Below the pieces are notes generated by a model. That model was not told the DNA's origin and did no database searches. It was given only the letters and a program-made list of their open reading frames with translations. A stretch of 64,000 bases of DNA from JAFDWR01 sp038216655 (lineage in GTDB: Bacteria; Armatimonadota; Fimbriimonadia; Fimbriimonadales; Fimbriimonadaceae), in NCBI GenBank assembly GCA_038216655.1, contig JBBQPZ010000010.1, forward strand, positions 62,001-126,000. Reading direction: 5' to 3'. Each line of letters opens with the position of its first letter. Within the stretch, counting starts at the first letter, position 1. The position numbers and the translations under genes were made by a program. This document shows, piece after piece, positions 24,626 to 32,827 of this stretch.

Positions 24626-25758
24626 CCCCCGATCGAGAACACGTCAAAGCCGCGCTCAAGCGCCAGCGCATCGAGACCCCTTCCTGGGGCTACGGAGACA
24701 GTGGCACTCGCTTCGGCGTGTTTCACGCGCCGGGCGCGGCGCGAAACGTGCACGAGAAGATCGACGACGCGGCGTATATCCACCGCCTGAGCGGGGTCGC
24801 CCCGAGTGTGGCTCTGCACATCCCTTGGGACTTTGTCGACAATTGGTCGGCCCTCGGTGCCTATGCGGCAGGGAAGGGCATCAAGATCGGCGCGATCAAT
24901 CCGAACCTGTTCCAAGACCCCGACTACAAGCTCGGCAGCGTCTGCCATCCCGATCTCGCCGTTCGCAAGAAGGCAGTCGCCCACCTTCTCGAGTGCTGTC
25001 AGATCATGCGCGACACGGGGAGCGATATCCTGTCGATCTGGCTCGCGGACGGGACGAACTACGCGGGGCAGGATTCCATTGCGGCCCGCCGCACCCGGCT
25101 TCACGACTGCCTTGAGGAGACGTACGCGGCACTTCCGACCGACGCGAGGATGCTGATCGAGTACAAGTTCTTCGAGCCGGCGTTCTATCACACGGACATC
25201 GCTGATTGGGGAACCGCGTTCGCGCTCTGTCTGCGTCTGGGGCCACAGGCCGAGGTTCTGGTCGACACCGGCCATCATGCGCAAGGTACGAACATCGCCT
25301 ACGTGGTTGCCCAATTGCTTGGCGAAGGTTGCTTGGGTGGCTTTCACTTCAACGCCCGCCAATACGCGGACGATGACCTGATCGTGGGTTCGACCAACCC
25401 GTGGGAGTTGTTCGTGATCTTCTCCGAGCTTGTCGCGGCAGGGCCGTCCGCAGATCGAGTCGCCTACATGATCGACCAGAGCCACAACATCGAACCCAAG
25501 CTTGAGGCAATGTTGCAGAGCGTGCTCAACTGCCAGACCGCCTATGCGAAGGCGTTGCTGGTCGATCGCGAGGCGCTCGCTGCTGCTCAGTTGGCGGGGG
25601 ATGTGTTGGGCGCTCACCGAGTCATGACGGATGCATTTGAGACTGACGTTAGGCCGTTGCTTGCGGAAGTCCGCGCCGAACTCGGGGTTCCAACCGACCC
25701 GATTGCGGCGCTAAGGGCGGATTCTTACGCGGCTGATGTTGCTCGAATTCGCGGGTAG
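24622..25758 (+). CDS. rhaI: L-rhamnose isomerase (RhaI type)
   Basis: The 378-aa TIM-barrel isomerase converts L-rhamnose to L-rhamnulose. It resembles the Pseudomonas-type enzyme (RhaI) rather than E. coli RhaA in length and in motifs such as Ser-Trp-Gly-Tyr-Gly-Asp-Ser-Gly-Thr-Arg-Phe near residue 22 and Pro-Trp-Asp near residue 68. Later come a metal-ligand Glu in Leu-Ile-Glu-Tyr-Lys-Phe-Phe-Glu-Pro and an Asp in Val-Asp-Thr-Gly-His-His. ATG 24622 shares ATGA with the rhaB stop. It is the last gene of the lutABC-rhaB-rhaI unit; the next 160 bp show no clear terminator. Confidence 0.9.
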   Translation: MTPDREHVKAALKRQRIETPSWGYGDSGTRFGVFHAPGAARNVHEKIDDAAYIHRLSGVAPSVALHIPWDFVDNWSALGAYAAGKGIKIGAINPNLFQDPDYKLGSVCHPDLAVRKKAVAHLLECCQIMRDTGSDILSIWLADGTNYAGQDSIAARRTRLHDCLEETYAALPTDARMLIEYKFFEPAFYHTDIADWGTAFALCLRLGPQAEVLVDTGHHAQGTNIAYVVAQLLGEGCLGGFHFNARQYADDDLIVGSTNPWELFVIFSELVAAGPSADRVAYMIDQSHNIEPKLEAMLQSVLNCQTAYAKALLVDREALAAAQLAGDVLGAHRVMTDAFETDVRPLLAEVRAELGVPTDPIAALRADSYAADVARIRG

Positions 25759-25919
25759 CTGTTTGGGTGCTTCGACCCGGCGGAGCTTTCGATCATGACT
25801 GGGCACTCAACCTGAGGTACGTCGCCATTTGCAGGCAAAGCTCGGCCTGGCGCGAGCACTCCAAATGGGGTGCGCGTTATCGTCGCTTAGGTACGTTGCG
25901 TCGCTGAGAGAGCGTTCCG

Positions 25920-26759
25920 TCAATCCCCGGTTCGCGCACCGACCCCGCTCATGCTGAACATCATCCACGCGGCTCGGTGCGCCTCGAAATAGGTGGGGTA
26001 CGCAACTTCGCAGGTGTAAGCGTCGAGCCTTGTCACCTCGTTTGCGTGGGAGACGGTGTCGGCCTGTTCGGACTGGTTGAACTCGATCCGGATCGTCGAG
26101 GGGGTCGCTGGCTTCCACGGGGCGACGGAGATCTTCCGCAGTGCGCGTTCGACCCCGGAGGCGATCATGTGGCCCGTTTCGCTCGGGTGGAGCATCCGCC
26201 CCATGTATCGCCCGTAGCCTTCCTTTACCGCAACGGTTCCGATCCCGGGCAGCAGGGCTGCCGCTTCGTCGCAGCCTGCCTGGTCGCTGGAGATGAACGC
26301 CAAGGGAACGCCGAAGTGCCCAGCCACTCCGGCGCTGAGCCCGATTTCTCCCGCTTCTTGCCCGTTGATCCAGAGCCGATGGATGCCACCGGTGATCGTG
26401 TGCTCCATGATCCCACCCTCGGTCCCCGCGCGGGCGTGGTAGCCGATCAGGAGGGCCGCATCGTAGGAGTCGTCGATCCCGATCATCATCCCTTCGTTGC
26501 GGGTGCCGTGTCCGGAAACGAGTTCCACGCCGGGCTCAAGTTCGTCAATGAGCAGGTTCTTCGAGGTGCCGTGGGAGTCCTTGATCCGGACATGCGTCGC
26601 CCCCGCCGCACGTGCGCCGCGCACCGCCGCGTTGACGTCGTGGGTCATCATTCGCCGGGCAAACGCAAAGTCGAAGTGCTTGCCATCGGGACGGCCGCAT
26701 TGGGACCAGGAAACGAGGCCGGTGATGCCTTCGATGTCGGCCGAGATGTAAACCCGCAT
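25920..26759 (-). CDS. D-aminopeptidase, M55 family (DppA-like)
   Basis: The 279-aa enzyme has the M55 N-terminal signature Ser-Ala-Asp-Ile-Glu-Gly (metal-binding Asp and Glu at residues 8 and 10) followed by Gly-Ala-Thr-His-Val and Lys-Asp-Ser-His-Gly. It also has a His-Ala-Arg-Ala-Gly-Thr segment and Glu-His-Thr-Ile in the middle. DppA in Bacillus is a decameric zinc D-aminopeptidase acting on D-amino-acid peptides, probably from peptidoglycan. No signal peptide is present. ATG 26759 has a CATAAT hexamer 6 nt upstream and no Shine-Dalgarno, so leaderless translation is likely. Confidence 0.88.
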   Translation of the reverse strand: MRVYISADIEGITGLVSWSQCGRPDGKHFDFAFARRMMTHDVNAAVRGARAAGATHVRIKDSHGTSKNLLIDELEPGVELVSGHGTRNEGMMIGIDDSYDAALLIGYHARAGTEGGIMEHTITGGIHRLWINGQEAGEIGLSAGVAGHFGVPLAFISSDQAGCDEAAALLPGIGTVAVKEGYGRYMGRMLHPSETGHMIASGVERALRKISVAPWKPATPSTIRIEFNQSEQADTVSHANEVTRLDAYTCEVAYPTYFEAHRAAWMMFSMSGVGARTGD

Positions 26760-26765
26760 GCGCGT

Positions 26766-26771
26766 ATTATG
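26766..26771 (-). promoter_or_regulatory. Putative -10 hexamer of a leaderless gene start (M55 peptidase)
   Basis: CATAAT on the minus strand ends 6 nt before ATG 26759. The intervening bases (ACGCGC) contain no ribosome site. Confidence 0.45.
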
Positions 26772-26783
26772 CGCGCGCCGGGA

Positions 26784-27050
26784 TTAGTAAGGCTCCTCGA
26801 TCTCGAAGGCGAACTGGATGCGGACGATGCCGCCTTCGCAGCTAAGGACGGTGCCGCGCACGGTCTTGCCCCAGGGTAGTTCGAGGCAGACGACGTCGCC
26901 CACGCCGAAGCGGGCATTGGACGCAATCTTCGCACCGGATTTGGAGACGTCCACGAGCTTCACCATTCGACCCTCAAGGGCCACTACCTGACCCGCGTAA
27001 TCGAGCCAGCGGTCACTTTCTCGTCTCTCGCGGGGGGGCAAATTGCTCAT
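26784..27050 (-). CDS. PilZ domain protein
   Basis: The 88-aa protein is essentially one PilZ domain, with the two c-di-GMP-binding motifs Arg-Arg-Glu-Ser-Asp-Arg (RxxxR) near residue 10 and Asp-Val-Ser-Lys-Ser-Gly (D/NxSxxG) near residue 35. It probably senses c-di-GMP. ATG 27050 is preferred over the upstream in-frame TTG at 27143 because the domain begins right after it, and a GGAAAGG ribosome site lies about 10 nt upstream. It lies just upstream of the M55 peptidase gene on the same strand; a functional link is not evident. Confidence 0.85.
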   Translation of the reverse strand: MSNLPPRERRESDRWLDYAGQVVALEGRMVKLVDVSKSGAKIASNARFGVGDVVCLELPWGKTVRGTVLSCEGGIVRIQFAFEIEEPY

Positions 27051-27366
27051 TCCAAGGGGACCTTTCCATATGTGAGGCGGAATTGATGTCTGCAAAAAAG
27101 AGCCAAAGAGGACCCTAATGAATCTGTCATTTTGCGATTCCAACCTGGCACTTCAGGTCGCGGGGCCCAAATGTATCTAGGTTCAAGCATGAATCGCCCA
27201 ACATTTCCTTGCGGAACATGGAGCAACTGAATTCTTCATTGAGGCTCCCCCGCCGGTCGGTTTATTCCGTTTCACATCCGGTGCGCTCCGAGAATGTAAA
27301 ATTCTGACGACACTTCCCGCGACGGCATCCGTCAAGTGGAGGGAATTCAAGCCTCCTGGTGTAATT

Positions 27367-29163
27367 TTGAAATTTGTAAATAAGAGCCTATCGCTGACAT
27401 TGTCGTTGTTGATGCTGGGGATTTCGTCCTCGGCGATGGCCAAGGAGTTCACTCTCGCCGATCTCCAGAGGATCGTGGGTGAGCTCGAAAAGGTCCTCCC
27501 GAAGAACCCCGCTTTTCGCTACCCGATCAAATGCGAACTAGCTAAGGACCCTGAGGTCAACGCCTCGGCGGGGTACGAGGAAGAAGGTGGTGTCAAGCAA
27601 GCCATCATGCTCGTCAATTCAGGCCTCGTCGATGGCGTGAAAGGTGACGAGCGTTTGCTCCGGGCCTGCATTGCCCACGAGCTTTCGCATCTCTCCCTGG
27701 GCCATGCGCTTGAGGTGAGGGCGGCCGCCCGTGACCTCCGTGTGTTTTGGAAGCGCCAACAGGAGTACGCCGCGGACAAGAGCGGTGCGGATGCGCTCGT
27801 CAAGACCGGCCATTCGCGCAAGGACATGGTCGATCTGCTCATGTACTTGAACTCTCTGCGGAGCCGCAACGGCAACTGGCTGAATGGCCTCACTCAGGAT
27901 CATGCCGACGCAAAGGCCCGAGCCGCTGCCGTTTCGGAGAATCCTGCCGCCTATCAAGCCCTCGCGACCTACGACAGCGCCCTTGCCTACGAGGACGCCC
28001 GCGCTCACTTCTACGCGCGCTCGCTCTTCAACATCGCCGCCACTCAGTGGCCGGCCCTGACCGAGGCGTACATCAACGCGGGGAAGTGCTCGTTGCTGTA
28101 CTACTACGACAACCTTCCCGGTGCGGTGAGAACCTCGTGGTGGCGCCCCGATTTTGGTGCGCTGATCACTGATCCGCACGCGCCGCTCTCGCAGGGCGAC
28201 GGGGTGTCCTTGCAGGATCGTAAGGCCTGGACGGATGCTTACGCCGCGATCAACAAGTCGGTCGACAAGAACCCGGGCAATCTCGACGCCCTCGAGCTTC
28301 AAGCTCTGGCCCAGGTTCTCGAACCAGATGCCGCCAAGGATGTGGTGCAGAAGGGAATCGACTGGTTCGTCGCCCACATGAAGAGCGGGGACGACTCCTT
28401 CAAACTTCGTTACGCCAACAACGCCGGGGTCGGATACCAGCGCCTCGGCGATCTTACCAACGCTTACAAGACGATCATCGATGCGCAGCGCGCTTCGACG
28501 CGCTTCAATCCGGCGATCGGCGAGAACATGGGCCTGGTCACCGTCAGTAATCGCTCCAAGGACGATAACGTGGTCGCCGCGAACGTGATGTTCACTTGGC
28601 TGTCCGCGACGCCGTCGATCAGTCCGCGTTGGAACACGGTCAAGCAGACCTTCGACAGCACGTGCCTTGCGGCGGGTCTGACCGCTAAGCCGATCGCGGA
28701 TGCGCCGATCTACCTATGCTCGGTGATCTCGCTCTACACTTCGGACAAGGGCTACGGCATTCTCCTGCCCCTGTCGATCTACAAAGCCGGCCTCGGCGAG
28801 CCGGAGAAGACCACCACCTTCAGCTCGAAGTACCCCGGCCTGACCGAGGTCAAGTGGCATGGCGGCAAGGTCGTGGCCTTTACCGAAGGTGATCAAATCA
28901 TGCGCGTCACAAGCTTCGAGGATGGCGCTTACATCTTGATGCGCCCGCGTGACAAGACGGCCCAAGAGACGTACAAGATCAAGGTCGGGATGACCAAGAA
29001 GGAGTTGTACGAGATCCTGAACGAGAAGGGCGGGATCGCCAAGAACCTCGCCCGCGGCGGCGACATCGAGGAGTGGACCTACTTCACGGCGTTCAACATG
29101 GGCGTCCTATTCGACGGTGAGAAGATCAAGGGGATCACCGTTTCGCCGATCATCCAGGGCTGA
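27367..29163 (+). CDS. Exported zinc metallopeptidase (M48-like, HExxH) with helical-repeat C-terminal region
   Basis: The 598-aa protein has a signal peptide (about 1-25, Ser-Ala-Met-Ala end). It has an HExxH zinc motif (His104-Glu105-x2-His108) and a downstream Glu133-Tyr-Ala-Ala-Asp that supplies the third ligand, as in M48 peptidases. The rest (about 160-430) is helical and TPR-like, followed by a beta-rich C-terminal domain with a Met-Thr-Lys-Lys-Glu-Leu-Tyr-Glu-Ile-Leu segment recalling SmpA/OmlA-type modules. It probably acts in the periplasm in protein quality control, as BepA-like M48-TPR proteins do; that is inference. The start is TTG 27367. The 220 bp upstream hold no gene. Confidence 0.75.
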   Translation: MKFVNKSLSLTLSLLMLGISSSAMAKEFTLADLQRIVGELEKVLPKNPAFRYPIKCELAKDPEVNASAGYEEEGGVKQAIMLVNSGLVDGVKGDERLLRACIAHELSHLSLGHALEVRAAARDLRVFWKRQQEYAADKSGADALVKTGHSRKDMVDLLMYLNSLRSRNGNWLNGLTQDHADAKARAAAVSENPAAYQALATYDSALAYEDARAHFYARSLFNIAATQWPALTEAYINAGKCSLLYYYDNLPGAVRTSWWRPDFGALITDPHAPLSQGDGVSLQDRKAWTDAYAAINKSVDKNPGNLDALELQALAQVLEPDAAKDVVQKGIDWFVAHMKSGDDSFKLRYANNAGVGYQRLGDLTNAYKTIIDAQRASTRFNPAIGENMGLVTVSNRSKDDNVVAANVMFTWLSATPSISPRWNTVKQTFDSTCLAAGLTAKPIADAPIYLCSVISLYTSDKGYGILLPLSIYKAGLGEPEKTTTFSSKYPGLTEVKWHGGKVVAFTEGDQIMRVTSFEDGAYILMRPRDKTAQETYKIKVGMTKKELYEILNEKGGIAKNLARGGDIEEWTYFTAFNMGVLFDGEKIKGITVSPIIQG

Positions 29164-29716
29164 CCTGAGGATTGGAGTGATGGAGTGATGGAGAGTTGGA
29201 GTGATGGGAAACCGTCACTCCTTTCCTATTCTTGATCGACATCCTGAGTAGTGCGACACAGTTCATTTGTTTTCGTGGGACTCATTGTTTGGGCTCACTT
29301 TGCAGCCGTGTGTCCCAGTCCATGTAGTTCCAATTTCGGTTCTGGGGATCCGGGGTCCTTCGACTCGCAAGCTCGCTCAGGATGACGGATAGATAAGACA
29401 AATGAACTGCGTCAGCCTACTGAGTAGGCTGTCAACCTCTATTTGTCTGCTTTCACCGTCATCCTGAGCGAAGCGCCGAGCCCCAGCGAAGGCAGCGAAG
29501 TCGAAGGATCGTCTGTCCAGTCTCCGACTCTCTGCGCGCCGGTTCTCTAAGTCGGAGGCTTAGTCAGTGATCCTTCGACTGCGTCGACTCGCTAAGGCTC
29601 ATCGACTCCGCTCTGGATGACGGACCCAACAGTAGACAAATGAAGCTTGACAACCTACTCAGGATGACGACTACGCTTCAGTTGCTGGAACACTCCACCG
29701 CTCCAATCCGCGTCGG
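29164..29716. repeat. Cluster of alternating palindromic repeats (families E and F)
   Basis: This 553-bp gap has no gene. It starts with ggagtgat tandem units (29170-29205). Three family F units follow, built around tccttcgact ... aggatgacgg: at 29348-29388 (minus sense), 29455-29511 (plus sense, gtcatcctgagcgaagc ... gaaggatcg) and 29567-29623 (minus sense). Family E pieces (acaaatgaa, cagcctactgagtaggctg at 29413-29431, and a copy at 29634-29668) lie between and beside them. Alternating orientation resembles BIME clusters of REP elements. The cluster separates two convergent peptidase genes. Confidence 0.75.
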
Positions 29717-32710
29717 TCACGCCCGGCCAAGTAGCACGATCCGGAATCCCTCTTCGTCGACGAGCTGGAACACCTGGCCGATCGTCTTGAACTTGGCGTA
29801 AGACTTGTAGAGTGCCGCTGGGGCGATCTTGCCGGTGAGGGTCGCCTTCTTGCCCATCCACTCCGCGCGCCCGGTGACGTTCCCGTAACCGTCTACGGTT
29901 CCTGTGAAGGTGTGCTTGGCTCCCGTCTTATCCACAAACGCTCCGGATAGGGCACCAGGTGGGGTCACGGTGAACAGCAGGCTCCCCATTAGGTTCGGGT
30001 TCCGGTCGTCGATCGTCCCACCTTCGAGGGAAGTGCTTCCGGCGAACTGCGCCACTCCTGGCTTGGCTACGAATGAGTAGTGAGCGAACAATGGATTGCC
30101 GGGTTGCGAGATCGCGGCGAGCATTGCGAGATCTTGGACGAACCCCCATTTGGCGGTTTGCCGGTAATGCTGGTCGAGTTGGTGGGTGGCGAATTCCTGA
30201 AGGCACAGGAACGTCCAAACGCGCTTGCCGGACTGACTCTGCAATAAGGGCTCCGCCTTCGCCCAATCGCCGAGTTCCGCGTAGGTCAGGCCATTCAACG
30301 CCTCAAGCACGATGTCGCCGTCGGACTTGGTAATGCGCTTTCGCGCTTCCGCACGACGGCCGATTTTGGCGAGCAAGTAAGTTCTGAGCGCTTCCATGCG
30401 GGTGCGAAGCTCTTCGCTCGGTGGCCCGAGGTGCTCGATCAGTGTGTAGGCCTGGGCCGCCCGCCCTTGCGAAGCTAGGTAGCAGGCATAGAACCATGTT
30501 GGATCGCGACGCTCGGTCGGCTCAAATGCGCCGTTGAACAGCTTGTCGACCGTCGCGGTGTCGCCCCGGTTCATTGCCAGAAGCATCAGGATCGGCTTCA
30601 AGTCCTTGGGCGCTTGCTCGGGGGCAAAGGGAAGGCCCATGGAGAAGAACTGGTCCACTTGAGCGTTCCGCTCGCTCACCATGCCGTAACGTGCGAGCTG
30701 CATCCACAGATCCGCGTCGTATCCGAACTTGGGCGCGTAGTCCTTCATCATCAGGAAGTACAGGTCCATCTGAGAGCGGTACACCGAGATATCGAGTCGT
30801 TTGAGCTGGACCGCCTCCTCCATGAACGACTCCATGAAGTCGAACAGTTTCGTGTAGAACGTGACCTCGTCATCCATGTAGCGGTTCGCGGCTGCCGCGT
30901 CCTGCTCCATTCCCACCGCGTCGCCTTGGATTTTGCGGATGAAGTAGAGCACGAGACGTGCGCGCCATGAGTAGGGATGCTTCTCGGCCGCCGCCTTAAA
31001 CTCGTTCTGTAGCGTGCCGATGTAAGGCCCCGCGATCTTGGCGGCCAGCAGCAGGAAGCCGGGCGACATTGGACTGGCCAGTGCCTTCTTAAGGTAGGTC
31101 AGCCGCCCATTGAGGTCGCCCTTGTTCTTGGCGATTTGCGCTCTCTCGAGGAAGGCGAAACCCGCGTTGAGGCCCTTGCCGATGTCTTGGGCAAGATAGC
31201 GATCCAGCGCGGCGGGATCGCCGAGCGCCACGGTTGGGGCGAGCATCGAGGTGTAAACCACCAGGTCGCTCGGGGTGTCCCCTGGGCTTTTGCGAGCCAA
31301 CTCGAATGCCTTTACCGAATCCGCCCAACGGCCCTGGAGGAAGGCCAACTGCGCTTCGGCGTAGTGCCGCTGACGCAGGGTCTGATCGGACAGAGCAACG
31401 AACTTCTTGGCGTAGGCGAGCTTCTGGTCGTAGCTCCCCCAGAGGTCGATCACACCCCAGGCGAGGAGCTTTTCGCCCCAAACCGGGTCGGTGTCGAACA
31501 GCCGCATGGCGGAGGCGATGCGCTTGGCGGGGTCCATCGCCCGCGAGGAGCTAGTGGCCGTCGCGAGGTCTTTCCAATAGCCATCTTCCATGGTCTGGAA
31601 GGTCGCGTACACGCGCTCGGCCTCGCCGGTGCGGCCGAGGGTGTCGAGCGAGACGGCGAGGGTGTAGCGCGCGGCAGGCGTGAGCTCGCCAAGCTGGTCA
31701 ACGGTCTTGAGCACGGTCACCGCCTCGTCGGTCCGGTCGTTTTCGGATAGGGCGGCCGCGTAGCTCATCATTGCGACAGCATAGTCTGCGCGGTTCAGCT
31801 TCGATGCGGTGAGCTTGAACTGGAGCACGGCTTCGTCGGTCACCGGTGGTTGGGGGAACGCGCCGAGAAGCACATCCAGCGTGCTCGCATCGCCCCAGAG
31901 CGCGGGGACCTGGGCGTTCTCGCCCTGGTCGCGTTCGGTGAAGTCGTGAACCTTGGTCTGCACGTCGGTGCCAAGCTTGGAAGCCCAGAGCGCGCCGGAA
32001 ACGTCGCGCAGCTTCGGATTCTTAAGGTCCTCAAGCAGGAAGTGGGTAAACGCACCTTGCTGCAAGGTGGCGTACTCGTAGGATCGCCGGCCGGGCGAAC
32101 AGCCGAGGATCACCGCGATGTTCGCCTTGCGGCAAAGGTCGCTGAGATTCGCTCCGAAGTCGTTCTCGGTTCCGGATCGGCAGGCGTCGGCAATAAACAA
32201 GACGTTCTTGAGCCCGGCATGCACGATCCGCTCGATTACCTCGTGGACGGGCACGCCCATCTTCTCGTACTGGCCCTTCTTCGCATCAGCGGGGAGAAGG
32301 TAGTCGCCGCTCGGTGTCCCGACGCCGTGACCGGAGAAGTAGAACACGAACAAGTTGCCCTTGTCGAGCCGCTTGTCGGCGAGGAGGGCGTCGAGCGAGG
32401 CGAGGATGTGTTGCGAAGTCGGGGCTTGGTCGGGCGTACCGCCGTCGGCGAGGAGCTTGATGTTTTCCTTGTCGAAGCTCAGGTCTTCGGTCAGGGAGCC
32501 TGCGAATTCGCGCGCTTCCTTCGCAGTGAAGCGAAGGGGCCCGACCTCTGCAGAGTAGTTCGAAACTCCGATGACCATAGCCCATCGGTTGTTCGGAACG
32601 AGCGCCTTCTGTCCAATGGCTTCCTCGGTGTCGGGGATTTGGGCAAAGGCGGTGACGGTCAGCCCGGCGAGGCAGGCGAGGAGGAAAGGGCGAGGTGAGG
32701 GCATCGGCAT
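29717..32710 (-). CDS. Exported caspase-like (peptidase C14) protein with long helical-repeat tail
   Basis: The 997-aa protein has a signal peptide (about 1-23) and a caspase/metacaspase-type domain at about 40-270. The catalytic pair is in classic settings, His128 in Phe-Tyr-Phe-Ser-Gly-His-Gly and Cys177 in Ile-Ala-Asp-Ala-Cys-Arg-Ser-Gly. About 700 residues of helical, TPR-like repeats follow, and a short C-terminal beta region. Metacaspase-like peptidases cleave after basic residues or act in regulated proteolysis; the target is unknown. The minus frame extends 341 codons further upstream, but that part is only the antisense of the plus-strand nuclease gene. I take ATG 32710 (or ATG 32704) for the signal peptide. 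It is divergent from the nuclease gene across 117 bp. Confidence 0.85.
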   Translation of the reverse strand: MPMPSPRPFLLACLAGLTVTAFAQIPDTEEAIGQKALVPNNRWAMVIGVSNYSAEVGPLRFTAKEAREFAGSLTEDLSFDKENIKLLADGGTPDQAPTSQHILASLDALLADKRLDKGNLFVFYFSGHGVGTPSGDYLLPADAKKGQYEKMGVPVHEVIERIVHAGLKNVLFIADACRSGTENDFGANLSDLCRKANIAVILGCSPGRRSYEYATLQQGAFTHFLLEDLKNPKLRDVSGALWASKLGTDVQTKVHDFTERDQGENAQVPALWGDASTLDVLLGAFPQPPVTDEAVLQFKLTASKLNRADYAVAMMSYAAALSENDRTDEAVTVLKTVDQLGELTPAARYTLAVSLDTLGRTGEAERVYATFQTMEDGYWKDLATATSSSRAMDPAKRIASAMRLFDTDPVWGEKLLAWGVIDLWGSYDQKLAYAKKFVALSDQTLRQRHYAEAQLAFLQGRWADSVKAFELARKSPGDTPSDLVVYTSMLAPTVALGDPAALDRYLAQDIGKGLNAGFAFLERAQIAKNKGDLNGRLTYLKKALASPMSPGFLLLAAKIAGPYIGTLQNEFKAAAEKHPYSWRARLVLYFIRKIQGDAVGMEQDAAAANRYMDDEVTFYTKLFDFMESFMEEAVQLKRLDISVYRSQMDLYFLMMKDYAPKFGYDADLWMQLARYGMVSERNAQVDQFFSMGLPFAPEQAPKDLKPILMLLAMNRGDTATVDKLFNGAFEPTERRDPTWFYACYLASQGRAAQAYTLIEHLGPPSEELRTRMEALRTYLLAKIGRRAEARKRITKSDGDIVLEALNGLTYAELGDWAKAEPLLQSQSGKRVWTFLCLQEFATHQLDQHYRQTAKWGFVQDLAMLAAISQPGNPLFAHYSFVAKPGVAQFAGSTSLEGGTIDDRNPNLMGSLLFTVTPPGALSGAFVDKTGAKHTFTGTVDGYGNVTGRAEWMGKKATLTGKIAPAALYKSYAKFKTIGQVFQLVDEEGFRIVLLGRA

Positions 32711-32827
32711 TGAATTCCGGCGAGGCAAGCAACATTGTGATTGACGCGTGGCGGGTTGTGGTGTGACGCCCTGTCCCTGTTTTTGTCGGCCCTCGGGCGC
32801 GACCCTCAAGTAAAGTACGAATGCCCC

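Noticed and set aside
26784..27143. Longer PilZ protein from TTG 27143
   Set aside because: The additional 31 residues are outside the domain, and the internal ATG has a usable ribosome site.
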